Assembly: GCF_001696615.3 (NCBI RefSeq)
Contig: NZ_CP032279.1
Span: 1 to 64,000, forward strand
Direction of reading: 5' to 3'
DNA from: Acinetobacter sp. WCHAc010034
GTDB taxonomy: Bacteria > Pseudomonadota > Gammaproteobacteria > Pseudomonadales > Moraxellaceae
DNA length: 64,000 nt
How positions within the stretch are numbered: the first letter of the stretch is position 1; the number at the start of each line of letters is the position of its first letter. Below, in pieces: positions 17,351 to 27,303 of the stretch. Made by a program: the position numbers and the translations under genes. A model generated the notes under the pieces. That model was not told the origin of the DNA. It made no database searches and saw only the letters and a list, made by a program, of their open reading frames with translations.

Positions 17351-20300
17351 CATGCCGGATTCCCCCAGCCCGGAAGACGCGGCGCTTCCTGAGCCGGAAG
17401 GCCTGTTTGACAGGCTGATTCAGTTTGCCATTCAAAATGCCATTTGGGTCATGCTGTTCGCGGCGGCGTGGATTGCCATCGGAATTTACAGTTATCAGAA
17501 ATTGCCGATTGATGCCGTTCCGGACATCACCAATACCCAAGTGCAGATTAATACCCAGGCCAATGGCTTTACCGCGCTGGAAATTGAACAGCGGATTACC
17601 TATCCCATAGAAAACGTCATGTCCGGCATGCCGAAACTGGAGCAGACGCGCTCCATTTCACGCTATGGCCTGTCGCAGATTACGGTGGTGTTTAAGGACG
17701 GCACGGATATCTATTGGGCCCGGCAGCTGATCAATCAGCGCCTGCAGGAAGCGCAGGGCGAAATGCCGGACGGCGTGCAGCCGGTCATGTCGCCGGTTTC
17801 CACCGGTTTGGGCGAAATTTACCAATGGGTGATCAAGGCCGGGCCGGATGCGCGCAAGCCGGACGGGACGCCGTACACCGCGATGGATTTGCGTGAAATT
17901 CAGGACTGGATTGTGCGCCCGCAGCTGCAGCGCGTGGAAGGCGTTGCCGAAGTGAACAGCATCGGCGGCTTTAACAAAACCTATGTGGTGGCGCCGGACT
18001 TGAACCGCCTGCAGCAGCTGCAGATTCCTCTGTCAGACCTGCAGGCGGCCTTGACCGAAAATAATGAAAACCGCGGCGCGGGCTATATTGAAAAAAATGG
18101 CCAGCAGCTGACGGTGCGTGTGCCGGGCACTTTGGACACGCTTGAAGACATTCAGAACATCAGCATCGCCAATAAAAGCGGCTATCCGATTAGGGTTGCA
18201 GATGTGGCGTCCGTCAGCATCGGCCATGACTTAAGAACCGGCGCGGCCACCTATAACGGCGAAGAAACGGTCTTAGGCATCGCCATGATGATGATGGGCG
18301 AAAACAGCCGCACCGTGGCGCAGGCGATTGACGCCAAAGTGCAGGCGATTCAGCAGTCCCTGCCCAAAGGCGTGGTGATTGAAACCGTGTATGACCGCAC
18401 ACATTTGGTTAACCGGGCAATTGCGACCGTGCAGAAGAACCTGATTGAAGGCGCTATTCTGGTTATAGTGATCCTGTTCGTTTTCTTGGGGAATTTCCGC
18501 GCAGCGCTGATTACCGCCTGCGTAATTCCGCTGTCAATGCTGTTTACCTTAACCGGCATGGCGGAGCAGAAAATCAGCGCCAACCTGATGAGCTTAGGCG
18601 CTTTGGACTTCGGGATTATTGTCGATGGCGCGGTGGTGATTGTCGAAAACTGCATCCGGCGCTTGGCGGAGGCGCAGAAGCATCACGGCCGGCTGCTGAC
18701 GCGCTCAGAGCGCTTTAGGGAAGTATTTCTGGCGGCCAAGCAGGCCCGGCGCCCGCTGATTTTTGGCCAGCTGATTATTTTAGTGGTCTATCTGCCGATT
18801 TTCGCGCTGTCCGGGGTGGAAGCAAAGCTGTTTCATCCAATGGCAATGACGGTGGTGCTGGCTTTAGTCGGCGCGATGATTCTGTCCGTGACGTTTGTTC
18901 CGGCTGCCGTGGCGCTGTTTGTCAAAGGCGAAATTAAGGAAAAGGAAAGCCGCTGGATGCTGTGGCTGAAAGCCAAATATGAAGCGCTTTTAGACCGGGC
19001 CTATGCGTTCCGCCTGTTTGTGCTGACCGCCGCCGGCTGCATTTTAGTGCTGACCGGCATCTTAGCTTCGCAGATGGGCAGCGAGTTTGCGCCGCAGCTG
19101 AGCGAAGGCGATTTTGCCGTGCAGCAGATGCGTTCGCCCAGCACTGGCCTAGAGCAGTCGCTGCGCATGCAGGAAAATACCGAAAAGCTTCTGCTGAAGG
19201 AATTCCCTGAAATTAAGGCGATCTTTGCGCGTACCGGCACGGCCGAAGTCGCTACCGATGTGATGCCCCCAAACATTTCAGACGGCATTGTCTTGCTGAA
19301 GCCGCGCGATGAATGGCCGAATGCCAAGCAAAGCACCGATGAGCTGCGCCAGCGCATGATTGCTTTTTTAGCCACCTTGCCGGGCAATAACAGCGAGTTT
19401 TCGCAGCCGATTGAACTGCGCTTCAATGAGCTGATTTCCGGCGTGCGCAGCGATGTCGGCATTAAGCTGTTTGGCGATGATATGGAAGTGCTGAACAGTG
19501 AAGCCAATAAAATCGCCGCGCAGGTTCAGTCCATCGCCGGCGCGGCGGCAGTTAACGTCGAGCAAACCAGCGGACTGCCTTTGCTGAATGTCGAAATTGA
19601 CAAGTCCAGGGCGGCGCAATACGGCCTGTCGGTTAAATCCATTCAGGATCTAGTTTCAGCCAGTGTCGGCGGGCAGAATGTCGGTTCAATTCTGCAGGGC
19701 GACCGGCGCTTTGATTTTGTCATCCGGCTGGATGAGTCGCAGCGCAGCCCCGAACAGCTGGCGGTGCTTCCCGTGCAGCTGCCGAACGGCGGCCTGATTC
19801 AGCTGCAGGACGTGGCCAAAGTGGAAAATATTCTAGGCATCAATCAGGTGAGCCGTGAGAACGGCAAGCGCCGTGTAGTGATCACTGCCAATGTCGAAGG
19901 CCGAGATTTAGGCTCTTTTGTCACCGAATTGCAAAGCAAATTGTCCGCGCAAGCCTTGCCGAGCGGCTACTGGCTGGAGTACGGCGGGCAGTTTGAAAAC
20001 TTAATGTCGGCCAAGGCCAGAATGCAATTGGTGGTGCCATTGGCCCTGCTGACTATTTTCATCCTGCTGCTGGCGGTGTTCCGCAACATTAAAGAATGCC
20101 TGCTGGTGTTCAGCGGCGTGCCGTTTGCGCTCAGCGGCGGCTTAATGGCGATCTGGCTGCGGGATATTCCGCTGTCGATGTCTGCCGGTATCGGCTTTAT
20201 CGCCTTGTCTGGCGTGGCGGTTTTAAACGGCTTGGTGATGCTGACTTTCATTAAAGAGCTGCGCCAGCAGTACGATATTCATTATGCAACATGGCATGGC

Positions 20301-20510
20301 GCGGTGCTGCGCCTGCGCCCGGTGCTGATGACCGCCTGCGTGGCTTCATTGGGCTTTGTGCCGATGGCTTTGGCTACCGGCACAGGCGCGGAAGTGCAGC
20401 GCCCATTGGCGACGGTGGTGATTGGCGGGATTGTTTCATCGACCCTGCTGACGCTGGTGCTGCTGCCGGTGATTTACCGCTGGATGAATGAAAAAATAAA
20501 ATCCGCTTAG
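17340..20510 (+). CDS. czcA: Heavy-metal RND efflux pump, Co/Zn/Cd type (CzcA-like)
   Basis: The pump is full length at 1056 residues. Transmembrane helix 4 carries DFGIIVDGAVVIVEN, the signature of the HME-1 (Zn, Co, Cd) branch rather than the Cu/Ag branch. The first periplasmic loop starts PIDAVPDITNTQVQINTQ. It exports divalent cations by proton antiport with CzcB and CzcC. GGGGGAGG lies 7 bp before ATG 17340; ATG 17352 is an alternative. A strong terminator closes the operon. No czcD or czcRS is adjacent. Confidence 0.95.
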   Translation: MRTNMPDSPSPEDAALPEPEGLFDRLIQFAIQNAIWVMLFAAAWIAIGIYSYQKLPIDAVPDITNTQVQINTQANGFTALEIEQRITYPIENVMSGMPKLEQTRSISRYGLSQITVVFKDGTDIYWARQLINQRLQEAQGEMPDGVQPVMSPVSTGLGEIYQWVIKAGPDARKPDGTPYTAMDLREIQDWIVRPQLQRVEGVAEVNSIGGFNKTYVVAPDLNRLQQLQIPLSDLQAALTENNENRGAGYIEKNGQQLTVRVPGTLDTLEDIQNISIANKSGYPIRVADVASVSIGHDLRTGAATYNGEETVLGIAMMMMGENSRTVAQAIDAKVQAIQQSLPKGVVIETVYDRTHLVNRAIATVQKNLIEGAILVIVILFVFLGNFRAALITACVIPLSMLFTLTGMAEQKISANLMSLGALDFGIIVDGAVVIVENCIRRLAEAQKHHGRLLTRSERFREVFLAAKQARRPLIFGQLIILVVYLPIFALSGVEAKLFHPMAMTVVLALVGAMILSVTFVPAAVALFVKGEIKEKESRWMLWLKAKYEALLDRAYAFRLFVLTAAGCILVLTGILASQMGSEFAPQLSEGDFAVQQMRSPSTGLEQSLRMQENTEKLLLKEFPEIKAIFARTGTAEVATDVMPPNISDGIVLLKPRDEWPNAKQSTDELRQRMIAFLATLPGNNSEFSQPIELRFNELISGVRSDVGIKLFGDDMEVLNSEANKIAAQVQSIAGAAAVNVEQTSGLPLLNVEIDKSRAAQYGLSVKSIQDLVSASVGGQNVGSILQGDRRFDFVIRLDESQRSPEQLAVLPVQLPNGGLIQLQDVAKVENILGINQVSRENGKRRVVITANVEGRDLGSFVTELQSKLSAQALPSGYWLEYGGQFENLMSAKARMQLVVPLALLTIFILLLAVFRNIKECLLVFSGVPFALSGGLMAIWLRDIPLSMSAGIGFIALSGVAVLNGLVMLTFIKELRQQYDIHYATWHGAVLRLRPVLMTACVASLGFVPMALATGTGAEVQRPLATVVIGGIVSSTLLTLVLLPVIYRWMNEKIKSA

Positions 20511-20539
20511 CGCTTCGTTTTCCATTTTAAGCATGCAGA

Positions 20540-20569
20540 AGCAGAATCCAAGGATTCTGCTTTTTTTAT
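20540..20569. terminator. Terminator between czcA and the convergent cecR-like gene
   Basis: The perfect 10-bp stem AGCAGAATCC/GGATTCTGCT is followed by seven T residues and is likely the end of the czc operon. Confidence 0.88.
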
Positions 20570-20571
20570 TT

Positions 20572-21204
20572 TTATTGTTGCGCTACAGCAGCCTTTAAGC
20601 CCGCCAGCGCAAAAGTCTTAAAATGCTCCGCCAGCTGCTTTGCAGGCAATTGGCCTAAAGCCTGCATTGGCCCGGGAACCGGCATGCCGGTTAACAGCAG
20701 CATCAGGCAGGGCGCAACAGCGCTGAATATGCAGGGAATAATCCGCGGGTCATTTTCATTCAGCCCGGTCACTTCGGCTATGATGCGGCGCACAATTTGA
20801 AACTTCCGGGCGCCTTCATTTTCAAAAAAATTCTGCAGATGAGGTGATGGGCTGAACATTTCGCTGATGAATACCTTGCCGTGCCATAGGTCTTTTTCAT
20901 TCAGCTTTTCTATCAATGTTTCAAACAGCAGGCCAAGCTTATCTTCAGCGCTGGCGCTGCAGCCGGCAATTTCACGCAGGCGCGCTTCATTCAGATAATG
21001 CGCATGCGCTTCAGTTAAAACCGCGCGGTACAGGCCATCCCTGCCGGCAAAGTGGTAGTTGATGGCGGCTAAATCGGCTTCCGCATTTTTGGCAATGGCC
21101 TTGTTGGTGGTTTTGGCCCAGCCGTTCTGCGCAATCAGCTGTCCGGCGGCTTCTATAATCCGTGCTTTGGTGGCATCGCCATCACTGCGTCTTGCTCTTG
21201 GCAT
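20572..21204 (-). CDS. TetR-family repressor of CecR (YbiH) type
   Basis: The 210-residue protein starts MPRARRSDGDATKARIIEAA with the HTH at about residues 30-55 (KTTNKAIAKNAEADLAAINY). A CecR-type C-terminal domain follows. In E. coli cecR controls the ybhGFSR exporter; here the same exporter genes are divergently placed 120 bp away across a palindromic operator. Control of the neighbouring operon is therefore likely. The E. coli arrangement is co-directional, so this is a rearranged version. Confidence 0.85.
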   Translation of the reverse strand: MPRARRSDGDATKARIIEAAGQLIAQNGWAKTTNKAIAKNAEADLAAINYHFAGRDGLYRAVLTEAHAHYLNEARLREIAGCSASAEDKLGLLFETLIEKLNEKDLWHGKVFISEMFSPSPHLQNFFENEGARKFQIVRRIIAEVTGLNENDPRIIPCIFSAVAPCLMLLLTGMPVPGPMQALGQLPAKQLAEHFKTFALAGLKAAVAQQ

Positions 21205-21263
21205 GCTGCAACCTGAACTAAAATTTATGCAGCAAGTATATCTTTTATTTCTATTCCTATGGT

Positions 21264-21290
21264 AGTTTAAATTTAAATTGAATTTAAACT
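21264..21290. promoter_or_regulatory. Palindromic operator between cecR-like and ybhG-like genes
   Basis: The inverted repeat AGTTTAAATT-(7 nt)-AATTTAAACT is perfect over 10-bp arms and lies in the divergent intergenic region, the expected binding site for the TetR-type dimer. Confidence 0.7.
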
Positions 21291-21323
21291 AAGCGCGCTT
21301 GGTTAAATAAAGGCCCATTCACA

Positions 21324-22340
21324 ATGAAAAAAACCGTCATCGCCGCTGCCGCTGTCATTGCCCTTATCGCCACGGCCATTGCCTACTGGGCGCTGAACAG
21401 AGGCCCGGAGGCTGCCGGCGGGCTGACTTTATACGGCAATGTGGATATCCGCCAAGTGTCTTTGGCCTTTGAAGAAGCGGGGCGGATCAAGCAGATGAAT
21501 GTTCAGGAAGGCGACCGCGTGCAGCCGGGGCAAGTGCTGGCGCTGCTGGACACGCAGGCTTTGGAAATTCAAGCTAAGCAGGCCGAAGCGCAGCTGATTG
21601 CGCAGCAGCAGGCTGTAGTGGAGCAGGACACCGGCACACGGCCGGAAGAAATTGCGCAGGCGCAGGCGCAAGCGGGTTCTGCACAGGCCCAGCTGGACAA
21701 GGCCGCCAAAGATCTGCAGCGCTATCAGGCGCTGTTTAACAGCACCGGCGGCCGGGCTATCAGCCGGCAGGAGCTGGATGCAGCGCAAAGCAATGTCAAC
21801 ACTGCGTTGGCCGGAGTTAAAGAGCGTCAGGCGCATTTGGCGCTGCTGCAGAAAGGCGCGCGCAAGGAAGACCGCACAGCAGCTAAAGCGCAGGTCGAAG
21901 CCACGCAGGCCAATCTGGATTTAATGCGCTACAAAATTGCGCAAAGCCAGCTCCGCGCTCCGGCGCAGGCCACGGTCCGCGCGCGCTTGCTGGAAGTGGG
22001 CGATATGGCCAGCGCGCAGAAAACCGTCTATACCTTGGCTTTAAGCAATCCTAAATGGGTGAGGGTCTACGCCAATGAAGCCGATTTAAGCCAGATTAAA
22101 ATGGGTTCAGCCGCGCAGGTTATCCGCGATGCGCAGCCTGATCAGCCTGTGCCGGGAAAAATCGGCTATATCTCATCTGTTGCGGAATTTACCCCAAAGA
22201 CTGTGCAGACTGAAGATATCCGCACCACGCTGGTGTATGAGGTGCGGGTGTATGTGCAGGACCCGGATGATCAGCTGAAAATGGGGCAGCCGGTTACGGT
22301 AAAAATCGCTCAAGCCTCTGCTCCTGCAGGGAAAAAATAA
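21324..22340 (+). CDS. ybhG: HlyD/YbhG-like periplasmic adaptor of an ABC exporter
   Basis: The 338-residue protein has an N-terminal anchor (VIAAAAVIALIATAIAYWAL). The barrel-sandwich half GRIKQMNVQEGDRVQPGQVL is followed by a long Gln/Ala-rich coiled coil (about residues 75-215) and the second half SQLRAPAQATVRARLLEVGD. It joins the inner-membrane ABC pump to an outer-membrane channel. It is the first gene of a four-gene operon; the ATPase gene starts 1 bp after its stop. Confidence 0.88.
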   Translation: MKKTVIAAAAVIALIATAIAYWALNRGPEAAGGLTLYGNVDIRQVSLAFEEAGRIKQMNVQEGDRVQPGQVLALLDTQALEIQAKQAEAQLIAQQQAVVEQDTGTRPEEIAQAQAQAGSAQAQLDKAAKDLQRYQALFNSTGGRAISRQELDAAQSNVNTALAGVKERQAHLALLQKGARKEDRTAAKAQVEATQANLDLMRYKIAQSQLRAPAQATVRARLLEVGDMASAQKTVYTLALSNPKWVRVYANEADLSQIKMGSAAQVIRDAQPDQPVPGKIGYISSVAEFTPKTVQTEDIRTTLVYEVRVYVQDPDDQLKMGQPVTVKIAQASAPAGKK

Positions 22341-22341
22341 C

Positions 22342-24138
22342 ATGAAAGCGCCAGGTATTGTTGTCAGCGCCAAAGCGCTGGTGCAGGTTTTCCCGCCGGA
22401 GTCCAAAGGCGCCGCGGAAGTCCGCGCGCTTGGCGGGCTGGATATCGACATTAAAGCGGGCGAGCTGACGGCTTTGGTTGGGCCGGACGGCGCCGGAAAA
22501 ACCACATTTCTGCGCCTGATTGCGGGGCTGTATCAGCCTGCATCCGGCCAGCTGGAGGTCTTGGGCTTTGATGTATTGAAGCATCCGCAGCGGGTTCAGG
22601 AACGGATTGGCTATATGCCGCAGCGCTTTGGCCTGTATGAAGACTTGAGCGTGCAGGAAAATCTGGAGCTGTATGCAGACCTGCATGGTGTGCCTGAAGA
22701 AATCCGCAAGGCGCGCTTTGAGCGGCTGCTGAAAATCACTGATCTGCAGCACTTCACACAGCGCCCAGCCGGCAAGCTGTCCGGCGGGATGAAGCAGAAG
22801 CTGGGGCTGGCCTGCACCTTGGTGCGTTCGCCTGAACTGCTGCTGCTGGATGAACCCAGCGCCGGGGTCGATCCTCTCTCGCGCCGTGATTTGTGGATCA
22901 TCATTGAACAGCTGGTGCGCGAGGAAAACCTCAGCGTGATCATCAGCACGGCCTATATGGATGAAGCGGAACGCTGCGCGCAGGTATATGTGATGTATGA
23001 AGGCAAAGTGCTGAAGCAGGGCGCGCCGGAGCAGCTGCGTGAACAGGTGCGCGGGCTGACGTGGCAGGCTGCGCCGCCCGAAGGCATGAAAGCCCGCGCG
23101 TTGCAGGCGCAGCTGCTGAAAAACACCCAATATATTGCAGACGCTGTGCCGAAGGGCGGCTGCGTGCGCTTTATGACGGTTCAGCAGCACCGGCAGCTTC
23201 CCGCTGCTGAACTGCCTGAAGGCACAGCTGTGCAGGCGCGCGAGCCGGATTTGGAAGACGCTTTCATGCTGTTCCTGCATCAGGCTGATCAGGATGGCCG
23301 GCCTAGCCAGCAAGAACACCGGCAGGTGGCGCCTGAGCAGGCGCTGATGGGGGGCAGTCTGCAAATAGCGCCGGATGCGCAGCCGGCAATTGCGGTGAAA
23401 GATCTGGTGCGGAAGTTCGGCGATTTTACCGCAGTGGCCAGCACGACCTTTGAAGTGCAGCGCGGCGAAATTTTCGGCTTGCTTGGCCCGAATGGCGCAG
23501 GCAAAACCACCACATTCCGCATGCTGTGCGGTCTGCTGCCGGCCAGCGCAGGCTCGCTGCAGGTTGCCGGCGTAAACTTGCGCCACGCGCGGGCGCAGGC
23601 GCGCGCCCGCATTGGCTATGTATCGCAGAAATTCGCCTTATACGGCAACTTAAGCGTGCTGGACAATCTGAAATTCTTCGGCGGCGCCTACGGCCTGTCC
23701 GGCAAAAAGCTCACAATTCAAATTGACAAGGCCCTGCAGCAGTTCGGCTTAAAGCCGGATGCCAAAAGCGCCGATCTGCCCGGCGGCTACAAGCAGCGCC
23801 TGTCGATGGCCGCGGCTCTGCTGCATGAGCCGGAAATTATTTTTCTAGATGAGCCGACCAGCGGCATCGACCCGCTGGCGCGCCGTTCGTTCTGGCATAC
23901 CATCGGTGAACTGGCCAATCAGGGCATTACCGTGATTATTACCACGCACTTTATGGAAGAAGCGGAATACTGTGACCGCATTGCCATTCAGGATGCCGGA
24001 AAAATGCTGGCGCTGGGTTCGCCCAGCCAGGTGCGCCAGCAGGCCGGCGCAGATCATGCCTTGGACATGAACAGCGCCTTTATTGCAATTGTGGAGCAGG
24101 CGCGTGCCAATGCCGTACAGCAGGAGCAGGCCGAATGA
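22342..24138 (+). CDS. ybhF: Tandem ABC ATPase of a YbhF-type exporter
   Basis: The 598-residue protein holds two nucleotide-binding domains. Domain 1 has Walker A GPDGAGKTTFLR (near residue 49), signature LSGGMKQKLGL and Walker B LLLLDEPSAGVD. Domain 2 has GPNGAGKTTTFR (near residue 385), a changed signature LPGGYKQRLSM and IIFLDEPTSGID. The Ser-to-Pro change in the second signature could lower ATP turnover at one site. It powers export by the two ABC-2 permeases that follow; it overlaps the next gene by 4 bp. Confidence 0.93.
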   Translation: MKAPGIVVSAKALVQVFPPESKGAAEVRALGGLDIDIKAGELTALVGPDGAGKTTFLRLIAGLYQPASGQLEVLGFDVLKHPQRVQERIGYMPQRFGLYEDLSVQENLELYADLHGVPEEIRKARFERLLKITDLQHFTQRPAGKLSGGMKQKLGLACTLVRSPELLLLDEPSAGVDPLSRRDLWIIIEQLVREENLSVIISTAYMDEAERCAQVYVMYEGKVLKQGAPEQLREQVRGLTWQAAPPEGMKARALQAQLLKNTQYIADAVPKGGCVRFMTVQQHRQLPAAELPEGTAVQAREPDLEDAFMLFLHQADQDGRPSQQEHRQVAPEQALMGGSLQIAPDAQPAIAVKDLVRKFGDFTAVASTTFEVQRGEIFGLLGPNGAGKTTTFRMLCGLLPASAGSLQVAGVNLRHARAQARARIGYVSQKFALYGNLSVLDNLKFFGGAYGLSGKKLTIQIDKALQQFGLKPDAKSADLPGGYKQRLSMAAALLHEPEIIFLDEPTSGIDPLARRSFWHTIGELANQGITVIITTHFMEEAEYCDRIAIQDAGKMLALGSPSQVRQQAGADHALDMNSAFIAIVEQARANAVQQEQAE

Positions 24139-25259
24139 TGCCGGAATTTCTGATGCGCTTCCGGGCCTTGCTGAAAAAGGAAAGCCGGCAGCTGATCCGC
24201 GATAAAAGCAGTCTGGCGATAGGCCTGCTGCTGCCGGTTGTGCTGATTCTGCTGTTCGGCTATGGGCTGTCTTTCGATTTAAGCAATGGCCGTGTCGGCG
24301 TAGTGGCTGAGCAGCCCTCGCCGCAAAGCCGGCAGCTGATCTCCGGCCTGCAGGGCTCGAGCTATCTCAGCGCGCAGCAGTACAGCAATTACCCTGAAGC
24401 CGTGGCGGCGATTAAAAATGACGAAATTGATGCGATTCTGGTGATTCCTGCAACCTTCGCCGCCGACAGCGCGCAAGGCCAAGCGCATTTGCAGCTGCTG
24501 CTGAATGGGCGCTCAACCAGCATTGCTTCGGCCATGCAGGGCTATGTCAGCGGCGCCATCAGCACGGCGTCCGCCATTCAGGCCGAACGCCAGCATGCCG
24601 GCGCGCTAGCGGTTATGGTAACGGTGGAACAGCGCATGTGGTTTAACGAATCATCCAACAGCACATGGTATTTGGTGCCGGGCTTAATTGTGCTGATACT
24701 GACTTTAATCGGCGCGTTTTTAACGTGCCTGCTGATTGTGCGGGAACGCGAGCGCGGCACGCTGGAAGCGCTATTTGTCACGCCGGTCAGGCCTTTTGAA
24801 CTGGTGCTGGCCAAGCTGGCGCCGTATTTTGTGATTGGCATGATTGATATTGCAGTCTGCCTGACAGCCTCTTATTTTCTGTTTGACGTGCCGATGCGCG
24901 CTTCGATGCTGGCGATTTTCAGCGCGTCACTGATGTATCTGCTGGTGTCGCTGCTGCTGGGGCTGGCGATTTCCGGCTATTCCAGCAGCCAGTTTCAGGC
25001 CAGCCAGATTGCGCTTTTAGCCAGCTTTATGCCCGCTTTGATGCTGTCGGGCTTTGTATTTGATACTCAGAACTTGCCCGTGGCGGTGCAGGCGGTCAGC
25101 CATGTTTTGCCTGCCACGCACTTTATGACGCTGATTAAAACGCTGCTTTTGGGCGGAGATGACTGGGCGCTGTGGCTGAAAGAATGCGGCATTTTAATGC
25201 TTTACGTGATTGTGCTGGCCGCCGTATCTACCCGTTCCCTGAAAAAGCAGCTGAGGTAA
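24135..25259 (+). CDS. ybhS: ABC-2 exporter permease, YbhS-type
   Basis: The 374-residue protein has one N-terminal membrane helix (IGLLLPVVLILLFGYGLSF), a periplasmic domain of about 140 residues, and five C-terminal helices with the ABC-2 motif RERERGTLEALFVTP. The ATGATG start overlaps the ATPase stop, so either ATG may be used. It pairs with the following YbhR-type permease to form the channel. Confidence 0.9.
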   Translation: MMPEFLMRFRALLKKESRQLIRDKSSLAIGLLLPVVLILLFGYGLSFDLSNGRVGVVAEQPSPQSRQLISGLQGSSYLSAQQYSNYPEAVAAIKNDEIDAILVIPATFAADSAQGQAHLQLLLNGRSTSIASAMQGYVSGAISTASAIQAERQHAGALAVMVTVEQRMWFNESSNSTWYLVPGLIVLILTLIGAFLTCLLIVRERERGTLEALFVTPVRPFELVLAKLAPYFVIGMIDIAVCLTASYFLFDVPMRASMLAIFSASLMYLLVSLLLGLAISGYSSSQFQASQIALLASFMPALMLSGFVFDTQNLPVAVQAVSHVLPATHFMTLIKTLLLGGDDWALWLKECGILMLYVIVLAAVSTRSLKKQLR

Positions 25260-25263
25260 GCCA

Positions 25264-26382
25264 ATGTTCAGTTCACTCCTTGCATGGTTCAGCTCGCTCA
25301 GCTGCCTGGTCAAAAAAGAATTTTTGACCATTTTCAGTGATCCGGCAAACCGGGCGATTTTAATTGCGCCGGCATTGGTGCAGGCGCTGCTGTTCGGCTA
25401 TGCCGCCAGCTATGATGTCAACCACGTGGATTATGCCGTGCTGGATCAGAGCAGGGGGCAGGCTTCGGCTGCATTCATTGCGCGGCTTGACGGCTCAGGT
25501 ATTTTTACGCGCACGCAGACGCTGCAGAACAGCAGCCAGATTCAGCAGGTGATTGATGAGCGCAGGGCTTTGGCTGTCATCAGCATTCCAGCAGACTTTG
25601 AAAGCAAGCTGAATCAGCAGCAGGCATCGCCTATTCAAGTGATTTTAGACGGGCGCAACTCTTCTACTGCAGGTGCAGCCGGCGCCTATATTGGCGCCGT
25701 GGTCAGCCAATTCAATCAGCAGCAGCTGGGGCATGCGCCGCCGGTCACAATTGAAACGCGGACATGGTATAACCCGAATCAGCAGTCGCGCTGGGGGCTG
25801 ATGCCGTCTCTGATCGCCGCGCTGAGCATGATCCAGACCCTGCTGCTTTCCGCACTGTCTGTTGCGCGCGAGCGAGAGCAGGGCACTTTTGATCAGCTGC
25901 TGGTGACGCCGTATACGCCCATGCATATTATGATTGGCAAGGCCCTGCCGCCGATTTTTGTCGGGCTGATGCAGTCCACCATCATCCTGCTGATTATTTT
26001 GTTCTGGTTCCAGATTCCAATGAATGGCTCGATTGGCCTGCTGTATTTTGGCTTGGTCAGTTTCAACATTGCCGTGGTGGGCGTCGGGCTGTCTATTTCC
26101 GCTGTGTCTTTAAATATGCAGCAGGCCATGCTGTTCACCTTTCTGCTGATTATGCCCTTAATGCTGCTGTCCGGACTGCTGACGCCGGTGCAGAACATGC
26201 CGAAGGCGTTGGAAATTGCCACCTATGCCAATCCGCTGCGTTTCGGGATTGATTTGGTGCAGCGGGTTTATCTGGAAGGCGCGCAGTTCAGCCAGGTCAA
26301 ATATGATTTTATTCCCATGATTATTCTGGCTGCGGTGACATTGCCCTTGGCGGCCTGGCTGTTCAGAAACCGCCTGTCATAG
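25264..26382 (+). CDS. ybhR: ABC-2 exporter permease, YbhR-type
   Basis: The 372-residue partner permease has the same layout: an N-terminal helix (ILIAPALVQALLFGYAAS), a periplasmic loop, then five helices with AREREQGTFDQLLVTPYTP. It begins 4 bp after the previous stop and ends the operon. Its last 6 bp overlap the convergent yddG-like gene at 26377, with no terminator hairpin between. Confidence 0.9.
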   Translation: MFSSLLAWFSSLSCLVKKEFLTIFSDPANRAILIAPALVQALLFGYAASYDVNHVDYAVLDQSRGQASAAFIARLDGSGIFTRTQTLQNSSQIQQVIDERRALAVISIPADFESKLNQQQASPIQVILDGRNSSTAGAAGAYIGAVVSQFNQQQLGHAPPVTIETRTWYNPNQQSRWGLMPSLIAALSMIQTLLLSALSVAREREQGTFDQLLVTPYTPMHIMIGKALPPIFVGLMQSTIILLIILFWFQIPMNGSIGLLYFGLVSFNIAVVGVGLSISAVSLNMQQAMLFTFLLIMPLMLLSGLLTPVQNMPKALEIATYANPLRFGIDLVQRVYLEGAQFSQVKYDFIPMIILAAVTLPLAAWLFRNRLS

Positions 26383-27303
26383 CTGTTCGGCCGGCGGCCT
26401 GAGCTTGGCCTTGAACTGCTGCCAGTTGGTGGAAATCCAGCAGATAAAAGAGCCGAGAGTGACCAGAATTGCCCCGTGCCAAAAGGCTGCAGATAAGCTG
26501 GTCTGCAGAATCAGCATGGAGAATACTGCAGAGATCAGCGGGCTGAAATAAGACAGGGTCACTAGCAGGGTGATGTTGCCCTTAATGATGCCGATATTCC
26601 ATGCGGCGTAGCCCAGCGCCGTAACCACTGAAACGCACAGCATGCAGAGCATCGTCGTGAGGTCTAAAGGCGACAGGGCATGTGTATCCTGCAGCCAGAA
26701 CATTTTCAGCCACAGCACGGCGGCGGTTAAGGCAAAAAACAGGGCAATCGGGTTGTGGCCGTTGCTGTATTTTTTGGTAATGACGCAGTACAGCGCCCAC
26801 AGGGCCGCGCCCAGAAAAGCCAGAACATAGCTGACGGGGTTGGCCTGAATATTACCGAACACAGATGCCCAGTTGAAAGCGCCATTGCCGGTTTGAATCA
26901 GCACAATCCCGCTTAGGCTGACTGCTAGGCCAACTGCAACAAAAATATTGAATTTCAGTTCTTTAAACAGAATTAAGGCAGCAATGGTAAGGCTGGGCCA
27001 TAAATAATTGACCAGGCTGATTTCTATGGCCTGCTGTGCAGTTTGCGCCAAAGCGATGGCATAGGAAAAGCACAGTTCATACACCACAAACAGCAGCGTG
27101 GCGAAGATTAAATACGGTTTAGGAATGAGCTTTAAATTTGGAATGCGGAACAGCACCAGCAAAATAACCGCGCTGATGCTGTACATAAAGGTGACCGCAT
27201 AATCCGGCCCGATGCTGAAACTGATTTTCTTTAACAGCCCGACAATAGCCGACCATTGCAGAATTGCACTGAAGCCGATCAGTGTTGCAAGATTTTTAGA
27301 CAT
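26377..27303 (-). CDS. yddG: DMT-superfamily exporter, YddG-like (aromatic amino acids)
   Basis: This EamA-fold transporter has about ten hydrophobic helices in 308 residues. Segments such as YELCFSYAIALAQTAQQAIE, LVNYLWPSLTIAALILF and LGYAAWNIGIIKGN resemble YddG, which exports aromatic amino acids and related amphipathic compounds. The frame opens at 27330, but ATG 27303 (MSKNLATLIGF) follows GAGCTGAAA and fits the family start. Substrate specificity is inferred only. Confidence 0.8.
   Translation of the reverse strand: MSKNLATLIGFSAILQWSAIVGLLKKISFSIGPDYAVTFMYSISAVILLVLFRIPNLKLIPKPYLIFATLLFVVYELCFSYAIALAQTAQQAIEISLVNYLWPSLTIAALILFKELKFNIFVAVGLAVSLSGIVLIQTGNGAFNWASVFGNIQANPVSYVLAFLGAALWALYCVITKKYSNGHNPIALFFALTAAVLWLKMFWLQDTHALSPLDLTTMLCMLCVSVVTALGYAAWNIGIIKGNITLLVTLSYFSPLISAVFSMLILQTSLSAAFWHGAILVTLGSFICWISTNWQQFKAKLRPPAEQL

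Noticed and set aside
22294..23586. 430-codon minus-strand frame
   Set aside because: It is antisense to the conserved tandem ATPase; length reflects GC-rich codon use, and the product is Gln/His/Arg-rich nonsense.
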